From contig CAICTM010000128.1 of assembly GCA_903772945.1 (NCBI GenBank), forward strand, positions 1 to 64,000: DNA of 64,000 nucleotides, written 5' to 3'. Positions 52,796 to 63,466 of this stretch are shown here, in pieces. Source of the DNA: Seminavis robusta (Eukaryota > Bacillariophyta > Bacillariophyceae > Naviculales > Naviculaceae). How positions within the stretch are numbered: position 1 is the stretch's first letter; every line of letters begins with the position of its first letter. A program made the translations under genes and the position numbers. The notes beneath the pieces are model-generated. The model made no database searches, was not told where the DNA came from, and saw only the letters and a program-made list of their open reading frames with translations.

Positions 52796-55738
52796 ATGCC
52801 TTTTCGTTTCATCATTCTAGCAGTGCTGGCCCCGCTGGGGACTCTCGTTAGCCACCATGTTGGTGGATTCGCGGAGGCATTTCAACCTTCTTCGAGAATA
52901 AATTCGCAAGCTTTTCAGCTACGAAGTGTAAGCAACAGTGCACTCTTTATGGTATCCAAAAAGGAAAAACGTCGCTTGCAAGCTGGGGCCAAGCGCAGAG
53001 AGAAGTTGAAAGAGTTGGAGCTTGTCAAGGCTCAATCGGCACTTGCCGTGGAAATGCGATTAGCCAAGAAAGCCCAAGAAATCAAAAAGTTGCTGAAGAA
53101 TGCACATCATGATGGACTGGACGACATTGGTGTGGAAGCTCGATTGTTGGCATTGAGTTTTTTCTACCAGACGCACAGACCCGCCGACATGGTTGAGCTG
53201 GTCTCCACCGGTGATCAAGACTCCAACGAGCAAAAGTTGCTGGCACAATATGGGCTGTGGGCTCATGCCGGACAGGAAAACTGGAACTCAGCTGTTACAT
53301 TTGCAGAGAAACTCTACTTGAAGGATGAAGGGGAAGATGATGAACAAGGCGTCATGTCGCCTGATCCTCTTCGGGAAGACGAACTTCTGATGCTTGCCAT
53401 CCACGCATTCGCCAATACGGACCAGCATGTCCAGTTAGCAACAGAAATGTTATTGGAACAAGATTTGGGCGCCACTGATGCACTGGAGGCTCTCAATGTA
53501 GTGTTGAGGTCTCATCTTCGAACTGGCAACGTCCAGGAATGCAAGATTCTCTTGAAGAAAGGAAAGCAATGTTCGCTCTTAAACGAGGAATCATACGAAA
53601 TAGCTCTTGCTGCTGCGGCCAAAACTGGTGATCTTGAACTCATGCGACAAGCATTGGGTTTCGACCAACAATCTGCAGAAGGCACGCTCAAGTCATTCAT
53701 AAAAGACAAACCCGTACATGTGATGACACAATTATTGGAAACGTTTTCAATCGCTGCTGAGCTGGGCGAAGAGTTGCCTGATGACCTCCAAGAAGCAGCT
53801 CTCGAGGCACTGCAAGTCCTACTGAAACAAGGTAGCAGCATTGCCCCGAATACTCTCTCTTACATTCTGGTATCATTGGATGATGATGATGAAGACGCCC
53901 TCGAAACTATAGTCCAATGCTTAATCCGAAGTGGCAAAACTCACGAAGGCTGGTATGATCCATTGAGCGTGCCGGCAAAGGTGAAGATATTTCCAGATTT
54001 GGTTCGAGCAAAAGGATCGAGCGGTGACGCTTGGAAGATTCTATCTTCTTTGGTAACGATCGATAAAAGAGATGGAACTCTCTCTGAAGGTAGCAAACAG
54101 TTTCTGCGGAAGCAAGACCTCTCGTTTTGCTTGGCTGCTTTTGCCTTCGCTGTCGATCGAAAGCACTTCAAAGTGAGTGAAGCAATTCTGCAAGAGTGTT
54201 GGGAAACGATTTCTGGCGCTGAAGCAGAGCTGGCTGGTACTACTAATGTCCAATTCGTATTGATGGAGAGAATTCCATTTCTCCCGGAGGAATCGGTGAG
54301 GCATGATTTCTTTCGCAAGATCTTGGCCATCAGAAGAAGTGCCTTCAATAATGCCGACGAGATTCCGGCGTTTGACAACCAGAGTCTGAACATGATTGTC
54401 CAGCAAACGGTTGCTTTGCTTCGAAGCACAGCAAATTCAGATGCTGCAGAAAACAAGGAATTTGCAGTACTTACACCGGTGGTGGCAATGGAGCTCATCT
54501 CAAAGATCCACACACTCACAAGTTCGGATGCATTCTGGAGCATCGGGCGGCCTTCCGATAATGGCGCCAAGGAAGCCCTGGAATGCATAATGAAAGCTTT
54601 GCTCGAATCCAACCTACTGGAAAACGATTGTGACTTGGTCGTTCCGGCCCAACAATACTATTCTTCACTTGCTCGTGTCTCGCAGTTGTCGTCCGCTATT
54701 GAGTACAAGGATTTTTTTTTCCCAAACACTCCAGGCACTCTGCCTGGCTCTGAATTCGAGGAAGATCCATTTCAGCTCTTTCGGCGACTGGTTTTGAAGC
54801 AGAAGCGGGGAGAAGAGACAGCTGCTAGTCTATTCATCCTGAAACTAGATTTTGGGGAAGGAGAGTTTACGCAGCTCTTGAAGTCTGTCCTCAAAATGAG
54901 CTGGCAATGTGATCGCATCTTGTATCAGGATTTTGTGAGTGACTACCACGATTTGTTTCTTGATTGGAAGCCAGGTGTATTCTTTGACAGAGGGCTTTCC
55001 CGGCGCCTTTGCGATGCCATCCGGTACGCTGGACCTAGCATTAGACCACCTGGGTTCAGTGAGGCCGAACATTCTTTGTTTACAGAGCTGTCTTGGTACA
55101 GAGACTTGTGGACACCCGAATTCGCAAGATCACTGATACGAGAACTAAAGAAGGCCGAGGATTCAAAGTATTGGATTTCAAGGAAAACAGACACGAGTAC
55201 CGGTAACATTGATGCAACCTGCATGTCAGGGCTGCTCTTGGTAAATATGTACAGTCTCGCAGGGTACTTCGCTGAGATTGTTGACGCAGAGACATCGAGA
55301 CCACTGGTGGAATCTTACATTGATGCATGCGGCAGCAATTGCGCTGTCCTTGTGGACTTCCTCATTGACGATGGCAAGAGAAGACAGACTAGTAGAGCAA
55401 AGTCCAAGGTTCAAGGAACACTCAATCCGGTAGCATGCGCAGTTGCTCAAAATTTCTTTCTTGCGATATCGAAGTGCTTGGCAGATGGCTTGGCAAAGTA
55501 CGATGCTGCGATACAACAGCTTTTGGACCGTGCAAAGCTGGAGTTCTCCCACCACCTCACAGTGGAAGACATGCATACAGCGGCCTATATTTTGTTACAC
55601 ATGTCCCAAGTGGAGCTCCAACCTGAAATCAAAAAATGGATCGAGCGTTGGTATCAGCCGCAGTATGCGAACTTTTTGCATCCATATGTTAAATTTTGCG
55701 CTGAAAGAGCTTCCTGGACAAAATGGCGGAGACAGTGA
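52796..55738 (+). CDS. Helical-repeat protein, probably plastid targeted
   Basis: 980 residues, single exon, from ATG 52796 (MPFRFIILAVLAPLGTLV). The N-terminus is a signal peptide followed by A-E-A-F-Q-P and a Ser/Arg-rich stretch, the pattern of diatom bipartite plastid presequences in which a Phe follows the cleavage site. A basic coiled coil (KKEKRRLQAGAKRREKLKELE) comes next. The rest is almost wholly alpha-helical, with paired-helix units of 35-40 residues (for example NVVLRSHLRTGNVQECKILLKKG, then IALAAAAKTGDLELMRQAL). These weakly resemble PPR or TPR repeats, which bind RNA or proteins. I do not recognise a named family. An organelle RNA-metabolism role is inference. CDS composition is uniform and no intron is needed. 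Confidence 0.7.
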   Translation: MPFRFIILAVLAPLGTLVSHHVGGFAEAFQPSSRINSQAFQLRSVSNSALFMVSKKEKRRLQAGAKRREKLKELELVKAQSALAVEMRLAKKAQEIKKLLKNAHHDGLDDIGVEARLLALSFFYQTHRPADMVELVSTGDQDSNEQKLLAQYGLWAHAGQENWNSAVTFAEKLYLKDEGEDDEQGVMSPDPLREDELLMLAIHAFANTDQHVQLATEMLLEQDLGATDALEALNVVLRSHLRTGNVQECKILLKKGKQCSLLNEESYEIALAAAAKTGDLELMRQALGFDQQSAEGTLKSFIKDKPVHVMTQLLETFSIAAELGEELPDDLQEAALEALQVLLKQGSSIAPNTLSYILVSLDDDDEDALETIVQCLIRSGKTHEGWYDPLSVPAKVKIFPDLVRAKGSSGDAWKILSSLVTIDKRDGTLSEGSKQFLRKQDLSFCLAAFAFAVDRKHFKVSEAILQECWETISGAEAELAGTTNVQFVLMERIPFLPEESVRHDFFRKILAIRRSAFNNADEIPAFDNQSLNMIVQQTVALLRSTANSDAAENKEFAVLTPVVAMELISKIHTLTSSDAFWSIGRPSDNGAKEALECIMKALLESNLLENDCDLVVPAQQYYSSLARVSQLSSAIEYKDFFFPNTPGTLPGSEFEEDPFQLFRRLVLKQKRGEETAASLFILKLDFGEGEFTQLLKSVLKMSWQCDRILYQDFVSDYHDLFLDWKPGVFFDRGLSRRLCDAIRYAGPSIRPPGFSEAEHSLFTELSWYRDLWTPEFARSLIRELKKAEDSKYWISRKTDTSTGNIDATCMSGLLLVNMYSLAGYFAEIVDAETSRPLVESYIDACGSNCAVLVDFLIDDGKRRQTSRAKSKVQGTLNPVACAVAQNFFLAISKCLADGLAKYDAAIQQLLDRAKLEFSHHLTVEDMHTAAYILLHMSQVELQPEIKKWIERWYQPQYANFLHPYVKFCAERASWTKWRRQ

Positions 55739-56097
55739 GAGAATTAATTAACGTAAAGTTTCCTTTCACATCCAGATTTACGTACCGGTACAGTACCTGG
55801 TACTGGTACCGGTGGCGAAGTGAACTGGCTAAGGCTTTAGGGATCCGCGGTGCCAATCCACATTCACTTTGCGATTATTTGATCTACTAGTCTAGACTAT
55901 TCATCATTCTCTGACTCCTGCCACGCACCACCTCAACACGCACACACGCACGGAGATCTGCCTCGGCTGCTCATTATTCTTCTAGCTAGCTAGCTACCCG
56001 CATAAACAATCCTTCTTCAATCCTATAACTAAGGATAAGGAATAAGGGTATCCCCATTGACAAGTAAGCATACCTATTAGGTACCGTACCCAACAGA
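55739..56097. other. Intergenic stretch rich in ACCGGTACC and CTAGCTAG
   Basis: 360 bp with nested palindromes (CCGGTACAGTACCTGGTACTGGTACCGG near 55785 in two pieces) and CTAGCTAGCTAG at 55983. It probably contains the former promoter of the GPCR-like gene; no gene seen. Confidence 0.35.
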
Positions 56098-58465
56098 ATG
56101 GCGGACCTGAGCGCAAATCAGAACAAAGCGTTGGCCATTATCCCCAAATTCTCGGGTCCCTTTTCCATCTTTGGTAGCTCTTGGATCTTATACGAGATTC
56201 TTCGCGATCGGACCAAATGGCGTCGACCGTACCATCGGTCGCTCTTTAGCATGTGCGTCTTTGACGTCTTTGCGTCCTTTGCCGATTTTCTCTCGACATG
56301 GCCCATGCCCGTGGAGGAGAGCCGTCGATGGGGTGCCAGTGGCAACGTGTTCTGCGCAAGGCTTTGTGCATCAGACCAACGTTGCGTCGCCCATTTTCAA
56401 TTTCATGTTGTCCCTCTACTTTTTACTCAAAGTCAGATATGGGTATACCGATGACCGTGTCGCCAAGTTTGCCGAACCCGTCATGCATTTGTCCACCATG
56501 ATGTTTGGCATTTGAACGGCTGCCATTTGTTTGGGAATCAACATGTACGCCGATTCCTCGCTCTGGTGTTGGATCAATGCGACTCCCGTGGGGTGCAAAC
56601 AGACGTTTCTCTATGGATATTCCACCTGTGATCGATGAGATAATGCCGAAATCTTTCGATGGGCATTTTAATTTGCACCCCTTTGGGCGGCTGCCATTGG
56701 ATCCATGATTACCATGGCCATGCTTTATCATTACGTACACAAGACGGAACTACAGGCTGCCCAGTGGGATTTTGAATTGGCACATGCCAAGAAAATGGTA
56801 GAACAGTCCTTACGGGCAGATGGTACAACACCCAACAACCAGCAAGAGTTATTGGACCAAATTGACAGTTATCATGACAGCAGTCGACAACATAGTAATG
56901 CATCCGTCGGGAGCTGGACCAGCTCTCGTTTTGTCAACATTATATCGTCTTCCAATCTATCCGTCTCCAGTATCAGCAGCATCTGGAAACGTAGCCGGAA
57001 ACAGCGAAAAAAGAAAAAGGAGTTTCGAAAGTCCAAGATTGTGGCACGACAAGCCTATCGATACGTTGGTGTCTTTATGTGACTTGGATTGCGGGAACCA
57101 TCAATCGATTGTTGCAACTCATCAATGGACACAGCTTCTTTCCAATCATGGCATTGCATGCCGTATTTACTCCAATGCAGCTGCAATGCAGCTGCAGTGC
57201 AGTGCAGTGCAGTGCAGTGCAGTGCAGTGCAGTGCAGTGCAGTGCAGTGCAGTGCAGTGCAGTGCAGTGCAGTGCAGTGCAGTGCAGTGCAGTGCAGTGC
57301 AGTGCAGTGCAGTGCAGTGCAGTGCAGTGCAGTGCAGTGCAGTGCAGTGCAGTGCAGTGCAGTGCAGTGCAGTGCAGTGCAGTGCAGTGCAGTGCAGTGC
57401 AGTGCAGTGCAGTGCAGTGCAGTGCAGTGCAGTGCACACTGCACTGCACTGCAGTGCAAACAGACGGAAAGGATCCAAGTTCCGTCCAGAACAAGTATCC
57501 ATGGGATGAACAAGGTCCCCGGGGCTCACCAACCATGCTCCTTGTTTTCGTCCTTATAATGACGGCACTGCAGGGGTTCTTCAATTTCATGGTGCGGACA
57601 CTTCTGTCAGCGTTGCCAAGAACTTCGTCATCTATCATCTTTCTGAGGATTCGATTCTTACCCCTCGTTTGCTCGTGTCCTTCTCGCTGGGATCTGTCTG
57701 GTGTGTGGCATGCATCAGGTATACATGTACCCAAAGTTCCAAGAGAGACGACTGCAGCGCAAAAAGATGCTGCAAGCCAAAAACAATGCCGAAAGTCGCA
57801 CCTCCACGGCATCCATCTTGTCCGCATTGAAGGGAGTCTCCACATTCGGGTTTCACTCCAGACGACAACTTTCGTCCAGCGGAATATCCAACAGCAGTGC
57901 CATTGAGAAACATCGAAGGTCGACGTTGGCATCCGTCAATGGCGTGAAAATGGGAGAATCAAAAAACGACAACAGTGATCACAAACGAATGGTCACAACA
58001 TCGCAAACAACAAAGTCCACTAGTCCGTGTTTGAATGAAAGTACGACAACTCGCAAGAGCTCGGATCAGTTTCTACTGCGAGTATCGTCGTTGGAACCGG
58101 CTGCCATTGCCGAAGAGGAAGGAGAAATGGGAGGGGAAGCCGGAACGATGCCTCGAGTTTCGGCTCATAGTAGTGGAAACGATATTGACATGGGGCAAGA
58201 CGGGAGTGCCTTGGGGTCTTTGGTTTTCAACAACGACAATAACAATCGTAATCGCCACCCGGTTGTGGAAGTGCAGGTGGACCATCCACCGCGCGTGATT
58301 GGCTCGACAAGTAGAGTGTTTGGTGGGATCTCCGACGATGAAGACATCTCGGACGACGAAGACGGAGACGTCGTCCGTGACCTGCCTAGAAGAGCCACCG
58401 AGGATGATGACGACGACGACGATGATGACTTGTTCCTGCAAGTTTCCAAGGAATTCTTGTTTTAG
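56098..58465 (+). pseudogene. Decayed 7TM receptor (cAMP-receptor-like GPCR) with satellite insertion
   Basis: Conceptual pieces in order match the seven-helix receptors common in diatoms: GPFSIFGSSWILYEIL and HRSLFSMCVFDVFASFADFLSTWPMP (helices 1-2), TCSAQGFVHQ and FNFMLSLYFLLKVRYG (helix 3), TAAICLGINMYADSSLWCWI (helix 4), FAPLWAAAIGSMITMAML (helix 5), YVTWIAGTINRLLQLI (helix 6) and LHAVFTPMQ...GFFNFMV (helix 7), then a long polar Ser-rich tail open to 58465. Frame changes occur near 56345 and 57076, and again after helix 7. In-frame stops lie at 56513 (TGA), 56636 (TGA) and 56669 (TAA). About 390 bp including a pentamer satellite separates TPMQ from GFFNF. The gene is therefore most likely dead, unless sequence errors account for some of this. 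Confidence 0.65.
57196..57435 (+). repeat. (AGTGC)48 pentanucleotide satellite
   Basis: A perfect run of 48 pentamers (240 bp), flanked by CTGCAATGCAGCTGC and followed by the inverted form CACTGCACTGCACTGCAGTGC, so the end can fold into a hairpin. Its length is a multiple of three, and all six frames are open (SAVQC or CTALH repeats), which creates spurious long reading frames. It lies inside the GPCR relic. Confidence 0.95.
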
Positions 58466-58789
58466 AAGACTACCGACTGGCTAGCTAGACGGCTACATAT
58501 TGTACATACGGAAGGAGTGACAAGACAAGGTCTCTTCTTTTGACGAAGCACCGGGGATATGGTCGCCAAGGCAGCAAATGCTTTTGGCCAAATACAAACG
58601 CATGAATCAACTGGGTCCATTTTGACTTGCGGACCCTAACTTTCATAATTCACAATGCACTTTTGTATAGTAGCAGCATTGTAACAAATATCTGCTATTA
58701 GCTTGTTTGCGTAGAGTTCCGTGGCCGACGCTTTTGGTACCAGGTATGCATAATTCACTCAATGAAGTTCCTCTCGCTGTTAGGTGACG

Positions 58790-59170
58790 CGGCGGTCCAG
58801 ATCCAATCCCAGGGCCAACTGCCGGATCAACCCTTGGATGTACATCGTACTCCAGAGCGGACTACCCCTTGTCCATCTCCAGGCCCCAAAGCTGGATCCA
58901 AACCAGGCACACTCCCGGCTGCACTTCCAGGCCAACTCTAGGGCTTGTCCCTGGACCCACAACTGGCCCCTACCAAGGCCCCTCCTGGACACTCCAGGCC
59001 CCATACCTGGACCCAAACCAGGCCCGGACCCACCCCTCTAGCCCCACCAACAAGCCCCACTTCTACCTTGAGGACCCTCTCCATCTCCGGAACTCTAATA
59101 GAGCCCATGTCCCAGCCCTAGACCATCTCTTGGCCCAGCTCTCAGACCAACTCCAGTCCTAGCTTGGGCC
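58790..59170. repeat. Degenerate Pro/Gly-type repeat
   Basis: Recurrent CCAGGCCCC, CTGGACCCA and AACCAGGC segments resemble in composition the opposite strand of the 11-15 kb field. No open gene; short frames read PGPIPGPKPGP. A G-rich run with one interruption lies at about 59285-59299. Confidence 0.6.
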
Positions 59171-59631
59171 TACCTTCAGCAGGTCCCACAGAAGGACCTA
59201 ACAGGTTGTTCCTGTATCCGCCAAAGTATCTGCTAATTTGCCTGAGTAGAACTATTGTGGACAAGCTACGTTTTCTGCGGCAAGGGGGGGGGGTGGGGTG
59301 ACAGATTGTGCTTTTGAAAAACTGATATCATGGCAACAAACAGGCATTCCTGCTCTCTTTAGCTGAAGGCATGCACCACCCAAGAGCCTTCAGCAATGAA
59401 AGGTTCTTGCTTGTGTCAACATCGACCAGCAAGCCAGAACGTGTGCGTTTCGAAAATGTGGTGGCGACGTGGCGACTGGATTTGGTTCACTGGAGATTGT
59501 CCGCCATTGAGAACCACGGATATAACGTAACCATCAACATTTCTGTTCCTTTCTGTTCTTTGCACCTTGCAGGAACAGCTCTGACTTCTATTGACTATCA
59601 CATGACAGTACGGTACTCTTAAACACCGTAC

Positions 59632-59889
59632 GAAAGGGCCCGAAATCAGGATTTTAAGAATCCAATTAATTGATCAATTCCAATCCAAAATATAAAATCG
59701 AAACCTAAATATAAAACCGAAACCTAAATATAAAACCGAAACCAAATTACTATGGTAAATAACTAGTAAAATCAAACCTAAACCAAAATATCAAACCGAA
59801 ACCTAAATATAAAATCGAAACCTTAAATATAAAATCGAAACCCAAATATAGAGCAGAATTACATGTAAATCCTGATTTCGGGCCCTTTC
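59632..59889. mobile_element. MITE-like element with 23-bp terminal inverted repeats
   Basis: The ends 59632-59654 and 59867-59889 are perfect 23-bp inverted repeats (GAAAGGGCCCGAAATCAGG plus ATTT). TAC occurs immediately outside both ends (59629-59631 and 59890-59892), a possible 3-bp target duplication. The AT-rich interior consists of about 19-bp units AAACCTAAATATAAAACCG repeated with variation. No coding capacity: a non-autonomous DNA transposon. The superfamily is undetermined; a 3-bp duplication would suit Harbinger- or CACTA-like elements. Confidence 0.75.
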
Positions 59890-60253
59890 TACCGGTACCG
59901 GTATGGTACCAGTACTGATATAACCCAGTACCAGGTAGCGACCCAGTACCGGTGGCTGCCGTACTTTGAAAGATACTCCGAAAAACACCCCCTCAAAACT
60001 CACATTGTGCCACGCTGTCCAAGGTTTGGTAGGAATTATCAGTAATTCCGAAAGCGACTTGAGCACCTGTATCATTTTCAGGCAAGGTGAGCTCAGCAAC
60101 AATACCTGCTCAACCCAGCCAACAAAGGCACATCCAACTTGGCTTCCCAGATACCAAAGAGGCAAGCCGCCAAAGAGGAAGAGCCAAGAGGCGGGGACAG
60201 AGATCGCCATCAGGAAGCTAGCTAGAAACGCGAGATAAAGAGGCCACCATAGC

Positions 60254-63200
60254 ATGACATCCCCCGAAGAAAGCAGCGCTCCCGTTGCCCACAAGAAACC
60301 TACACCCGAGATGAACAAGCGCATGGGCATGGTGTTGAAGACCGAAGGGAACGGTGTCTGTGCCGATTGCCCTGCCAAGCGTCCCCTGTGGGTATCCTTT
60401 CTTGCAGGCAACATGGACAAATCCCGGAAATTGGCCGTTTTGTGTTGCCCCAAGTGTGCCCAGTACCACCACTTTGAGCTTGGGAAGAAACGCACTCTGA
60501 TCAAATACCTCAAGATGGCTCATGAATGTAAGTAAGTTCGCAGGTATGCTCCGTCTTGGCAGGGGTAGCATGGCGGCTTGGGGGTAGCATTTGGGATAGC
60601 CAAGCCTGGGTTAAGCTTTGTTCTGAATTGGGTATCTGACACTACTTTTCCTGCTACCTTTCGCTGCCGTATCCACGCAGTCAACCTGGCCGATATCGGG
60701 ATTTTAGAACAGAGTGGAAATACCTATGTGAATGAAGTCTTTGAAGCAAAACTCACCAAGGAAGATTTTGACAAGCTTCTGGTGTTGGATAACGACGAGA
60801 AAGAAGCTGAGAGACGATCCAAATTCATTAAAGACAAATACAAAAAGAACAAATACCAAGATGAGGTGGTATACTACCAACGAATGCTCGAGCTGACAAA
60901 ACAAGTAGAGCCACCAAAAGAAGGAGAGAAAAAGGAGCAAGACGAAAAAGACGACAACGAAGGAAGAAAGGAACAAAAAGACGACAACAAAGGGAGAAAG
61001 GAACAAAAAGACGACAACAAAGGGAGAAAGGAACAAAAAGACGACAACGAGCGAAAACCACGGGACGATCACCACAGGAAATCTCGCGACGATAAGGACC
61101 AGGAAGACAGGTCTCTTCGAAAGACAACCAGCTACAACAAGTTGGATGATGCTGCAAGAGACCCTGTTGCGCAAGGACGAGATCCCCGACAAAGCCGAAG
61201 CAGGAGCATGGACCATACTGCCCCGACGTTGGCAGCATCACCGCATGATACACAACACGTTATGAAACCAAAAATGCAGCGTTCGCGCACTACAGATGGC
61301 CAGGAAGTGAGCTGGTCCCGAAGTCGTGGTAGTAAGGATCCACCACGAAACTTTCCCGTCAACGAAGCGCGCAGAACCATGAGAGTGAATCGGAGCTTGA
61401 CTCGATCTCGCTCACCCACAACCTCGGCTTCTCCCCATCACAGCCGAAGCCCTCATCGAAAGAGGGAATTACCTCCCCGTACTGGTAGCAAGGACAAGAG
61501 CCTGCACATGTCGTCTCCGAGCCTAAGCTTTGATGCGGAAGATGCAGCGCGCAAAGAACGAAGGCCTGCTATGTCCCGACAAACCAGTCTTCCTAGAGAG
61601 AACAGTCTACAACGTGGCGACAAGCCTTTCAGTAGTAGGAGACTCGTCAGCGGATCCAAAAAACTGGAGAAACTGCGACAACATTGCATGGGAGGAGAGG
61701 ATGATGCTCCCGAGAAAACAGGATCAGTTGATGGCGTCAACAACGGTGACAACAACAAACCACAAGGGGAGAAACCATCCGAGGATCACAAGGAGGAAAA
61801 TGTCAACCATGGCAGCAGCCGCAATCTACGTGGAAGGCGGTCCAGACAGAGTAGCCCAAGCTTAAGTCGGACCGGCTCCCCCCGAAAGAGTGTGTCACGA
61901 GAAAGTAGCAGGAGGAAGAGCATGTCACCAGAAATTAGTCAGAGCAATCTTCGCATGTCTAGAGAGAGCAGCCGCAAGAATCTTTCCTTATCACCGGAAA
62001 ACAGCAAGAGACACCTTTCGCGAGACAACAGCAGGAAGAATCCTGGATTGTCGCGAGAAAACAGCAGGAAGAACAGTGGGTTGTCGAGAGAGAACAGCAG
62101 AAAGCACCTCAGTTTGTCGAGAGAAAACAGCAAGAGAGTGCTGTCTGGAAGTAGCCATCACAAGAAGAGCTTGTCACGAGAAAACAGCAAAAAGAACTTT
62201 AGTTATTCTCGCGAGAATAGCTCCAAAAAGATTAGCCCTTCGAGACAAAACAGTCTGCAACGAGAAAACAGTATGCGACACTCTGCCCCCGATCGCGGAG
62301 ACAAAGAGCTTGATGACCTTCGAGCAGCCCTCGAAGATGGTCTGCAACAACAAGCCGGCAGCCAGAACAAAAGCAGCGTTCCAACCTCCGCATACATCGA
62401 TAGAGATAGTGACTTTCGGCACTCGGCACCGGCTAGAAGCCAACAAGAGCAAGGAATCGAAGCTTTGAGGAAAGATTTCAACGCAAATATCAGTACCCCG
62501 GCCGACAACGACCACGTGGCGACGCACACACGGACGTTTCATAACCCTGCTGCTCTCAAGTACCAAGGCGATGACGACATTTTGATGGACGACTCGAGCA
62601 GAGGTCCCAATGACAATTCGCGACTTACCCAACAGGACACAGCGGAGGCGCTCGCTGTTTCCGGGAACAAGAAGACCTCACCGCGAAGTCCTCGTCGCAA
62701 CAGACCAAAAACGAGTTTGCATGATTCTGCTCCGATGCTGGCCCTTGGCACGGTAGCAGAAGATGCTGATGCCAAGAGAGGCGAGGAGAAAGACATCTCC
62801 AAAAACTCACGTCGTAGCAGGAAGAAGAACTTCCACGAGTCGGCTCCTGTTCTGGATATGTCGGATGCATCGACGGAGCCGTCAAAGAGTCTTGATGCTT
62901 GGCTCAAGCCATCATCAGAGACGAAGGCTCCCCGACCAAGAAACCCTTCCATGTTGCCTATCCACGCTACACCTGCCGGTACGACACAGAGCCCTCGATC
63001 GAAGAAAAAGAGCGCTGGGTCATTGCTGCCATCGAATAGTCCGCGCTCGAAGAAGAAATCGCTTGACTTCTTGAAGAGCCCCGTTCCTTCGAAGGGTCCC
63101 CGCCCTACCGGTTCGCTACAGCGAGCCTTGTCTCAGGACAGCCTTATGGTAGACGACATCGTCAGCAAAGACAAGAAAAAGAACGAGGGATATCGCTGTT

Positions 63201-63466
63201 TGTCTAGTCTTTTGAATATGGATAGCGCGGACCTTACCAAAGAACTGGCTACTTCCATCCCTCCAAAGGGTTACCGCCCTACACTTCGGCGAGCCCTCTC
63301 ACAGGACAGCGTTTTGCTAGATGAGAGCGTCAACAGCGGCAAGAAAATGAATGAGAGGACTCACGGGTTGTCAAGTCTTCTGGATGTGGATAGCGCGGAC
63401 CTTGCCAAAGCACAGACTAATTTGACGAAACGAGAATCGGGCAACTTGTTGGTCTCACCAGCTTAG
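60254..63466 (+). CDS. ArfGAP-like zinc-finger protein with long SREN-repeat tail
   Basis: Exons 60254-60527 and 60681-63466 (153-bp intron, GTAAGT donor) encode 1019 residues. Residues 36-68 form the ArfGAP zinc finger, Cys36, Cys39, Cys65 and Cys68 (CADC...CPKC). The spacing is 25 rather than the usual 16-17, and CADCPAKRPLWVS is a good family match. NTYVNEVFEA and KFIKDKYKKNKYQ after the intron are the expected second half. Where active ArfGAPs have H-R-S-L-G, this protein has H-H-F-E-L-G, so the catalytic arginine appears absent. The tail is highly charged and disordered: about three 10-residue DDNKGRKEQK repeats (30-bp DNA units near 60970-61040), then roughly ten copies of LSRENSRK-like units (about 61890-62260), several ESAPVLD/DSAPMLA segments and two RRALSQDS blocks. 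A membrane-traffic adaptor role is inference. Confidence 0.78.

Noticed and set aside
57055-57932. Several 120-285 codon frames of SAVQC or CTALH repeats
   Set aside because: Produced by the stop-free AGTGC satellite, not by genes.
59803-60513. 236-codon minus-strand frame with hydrophobic stretches
   Set aside because: Overlaps the first ArfGAP exon in antisense and the MITE interior; no homology recognised.
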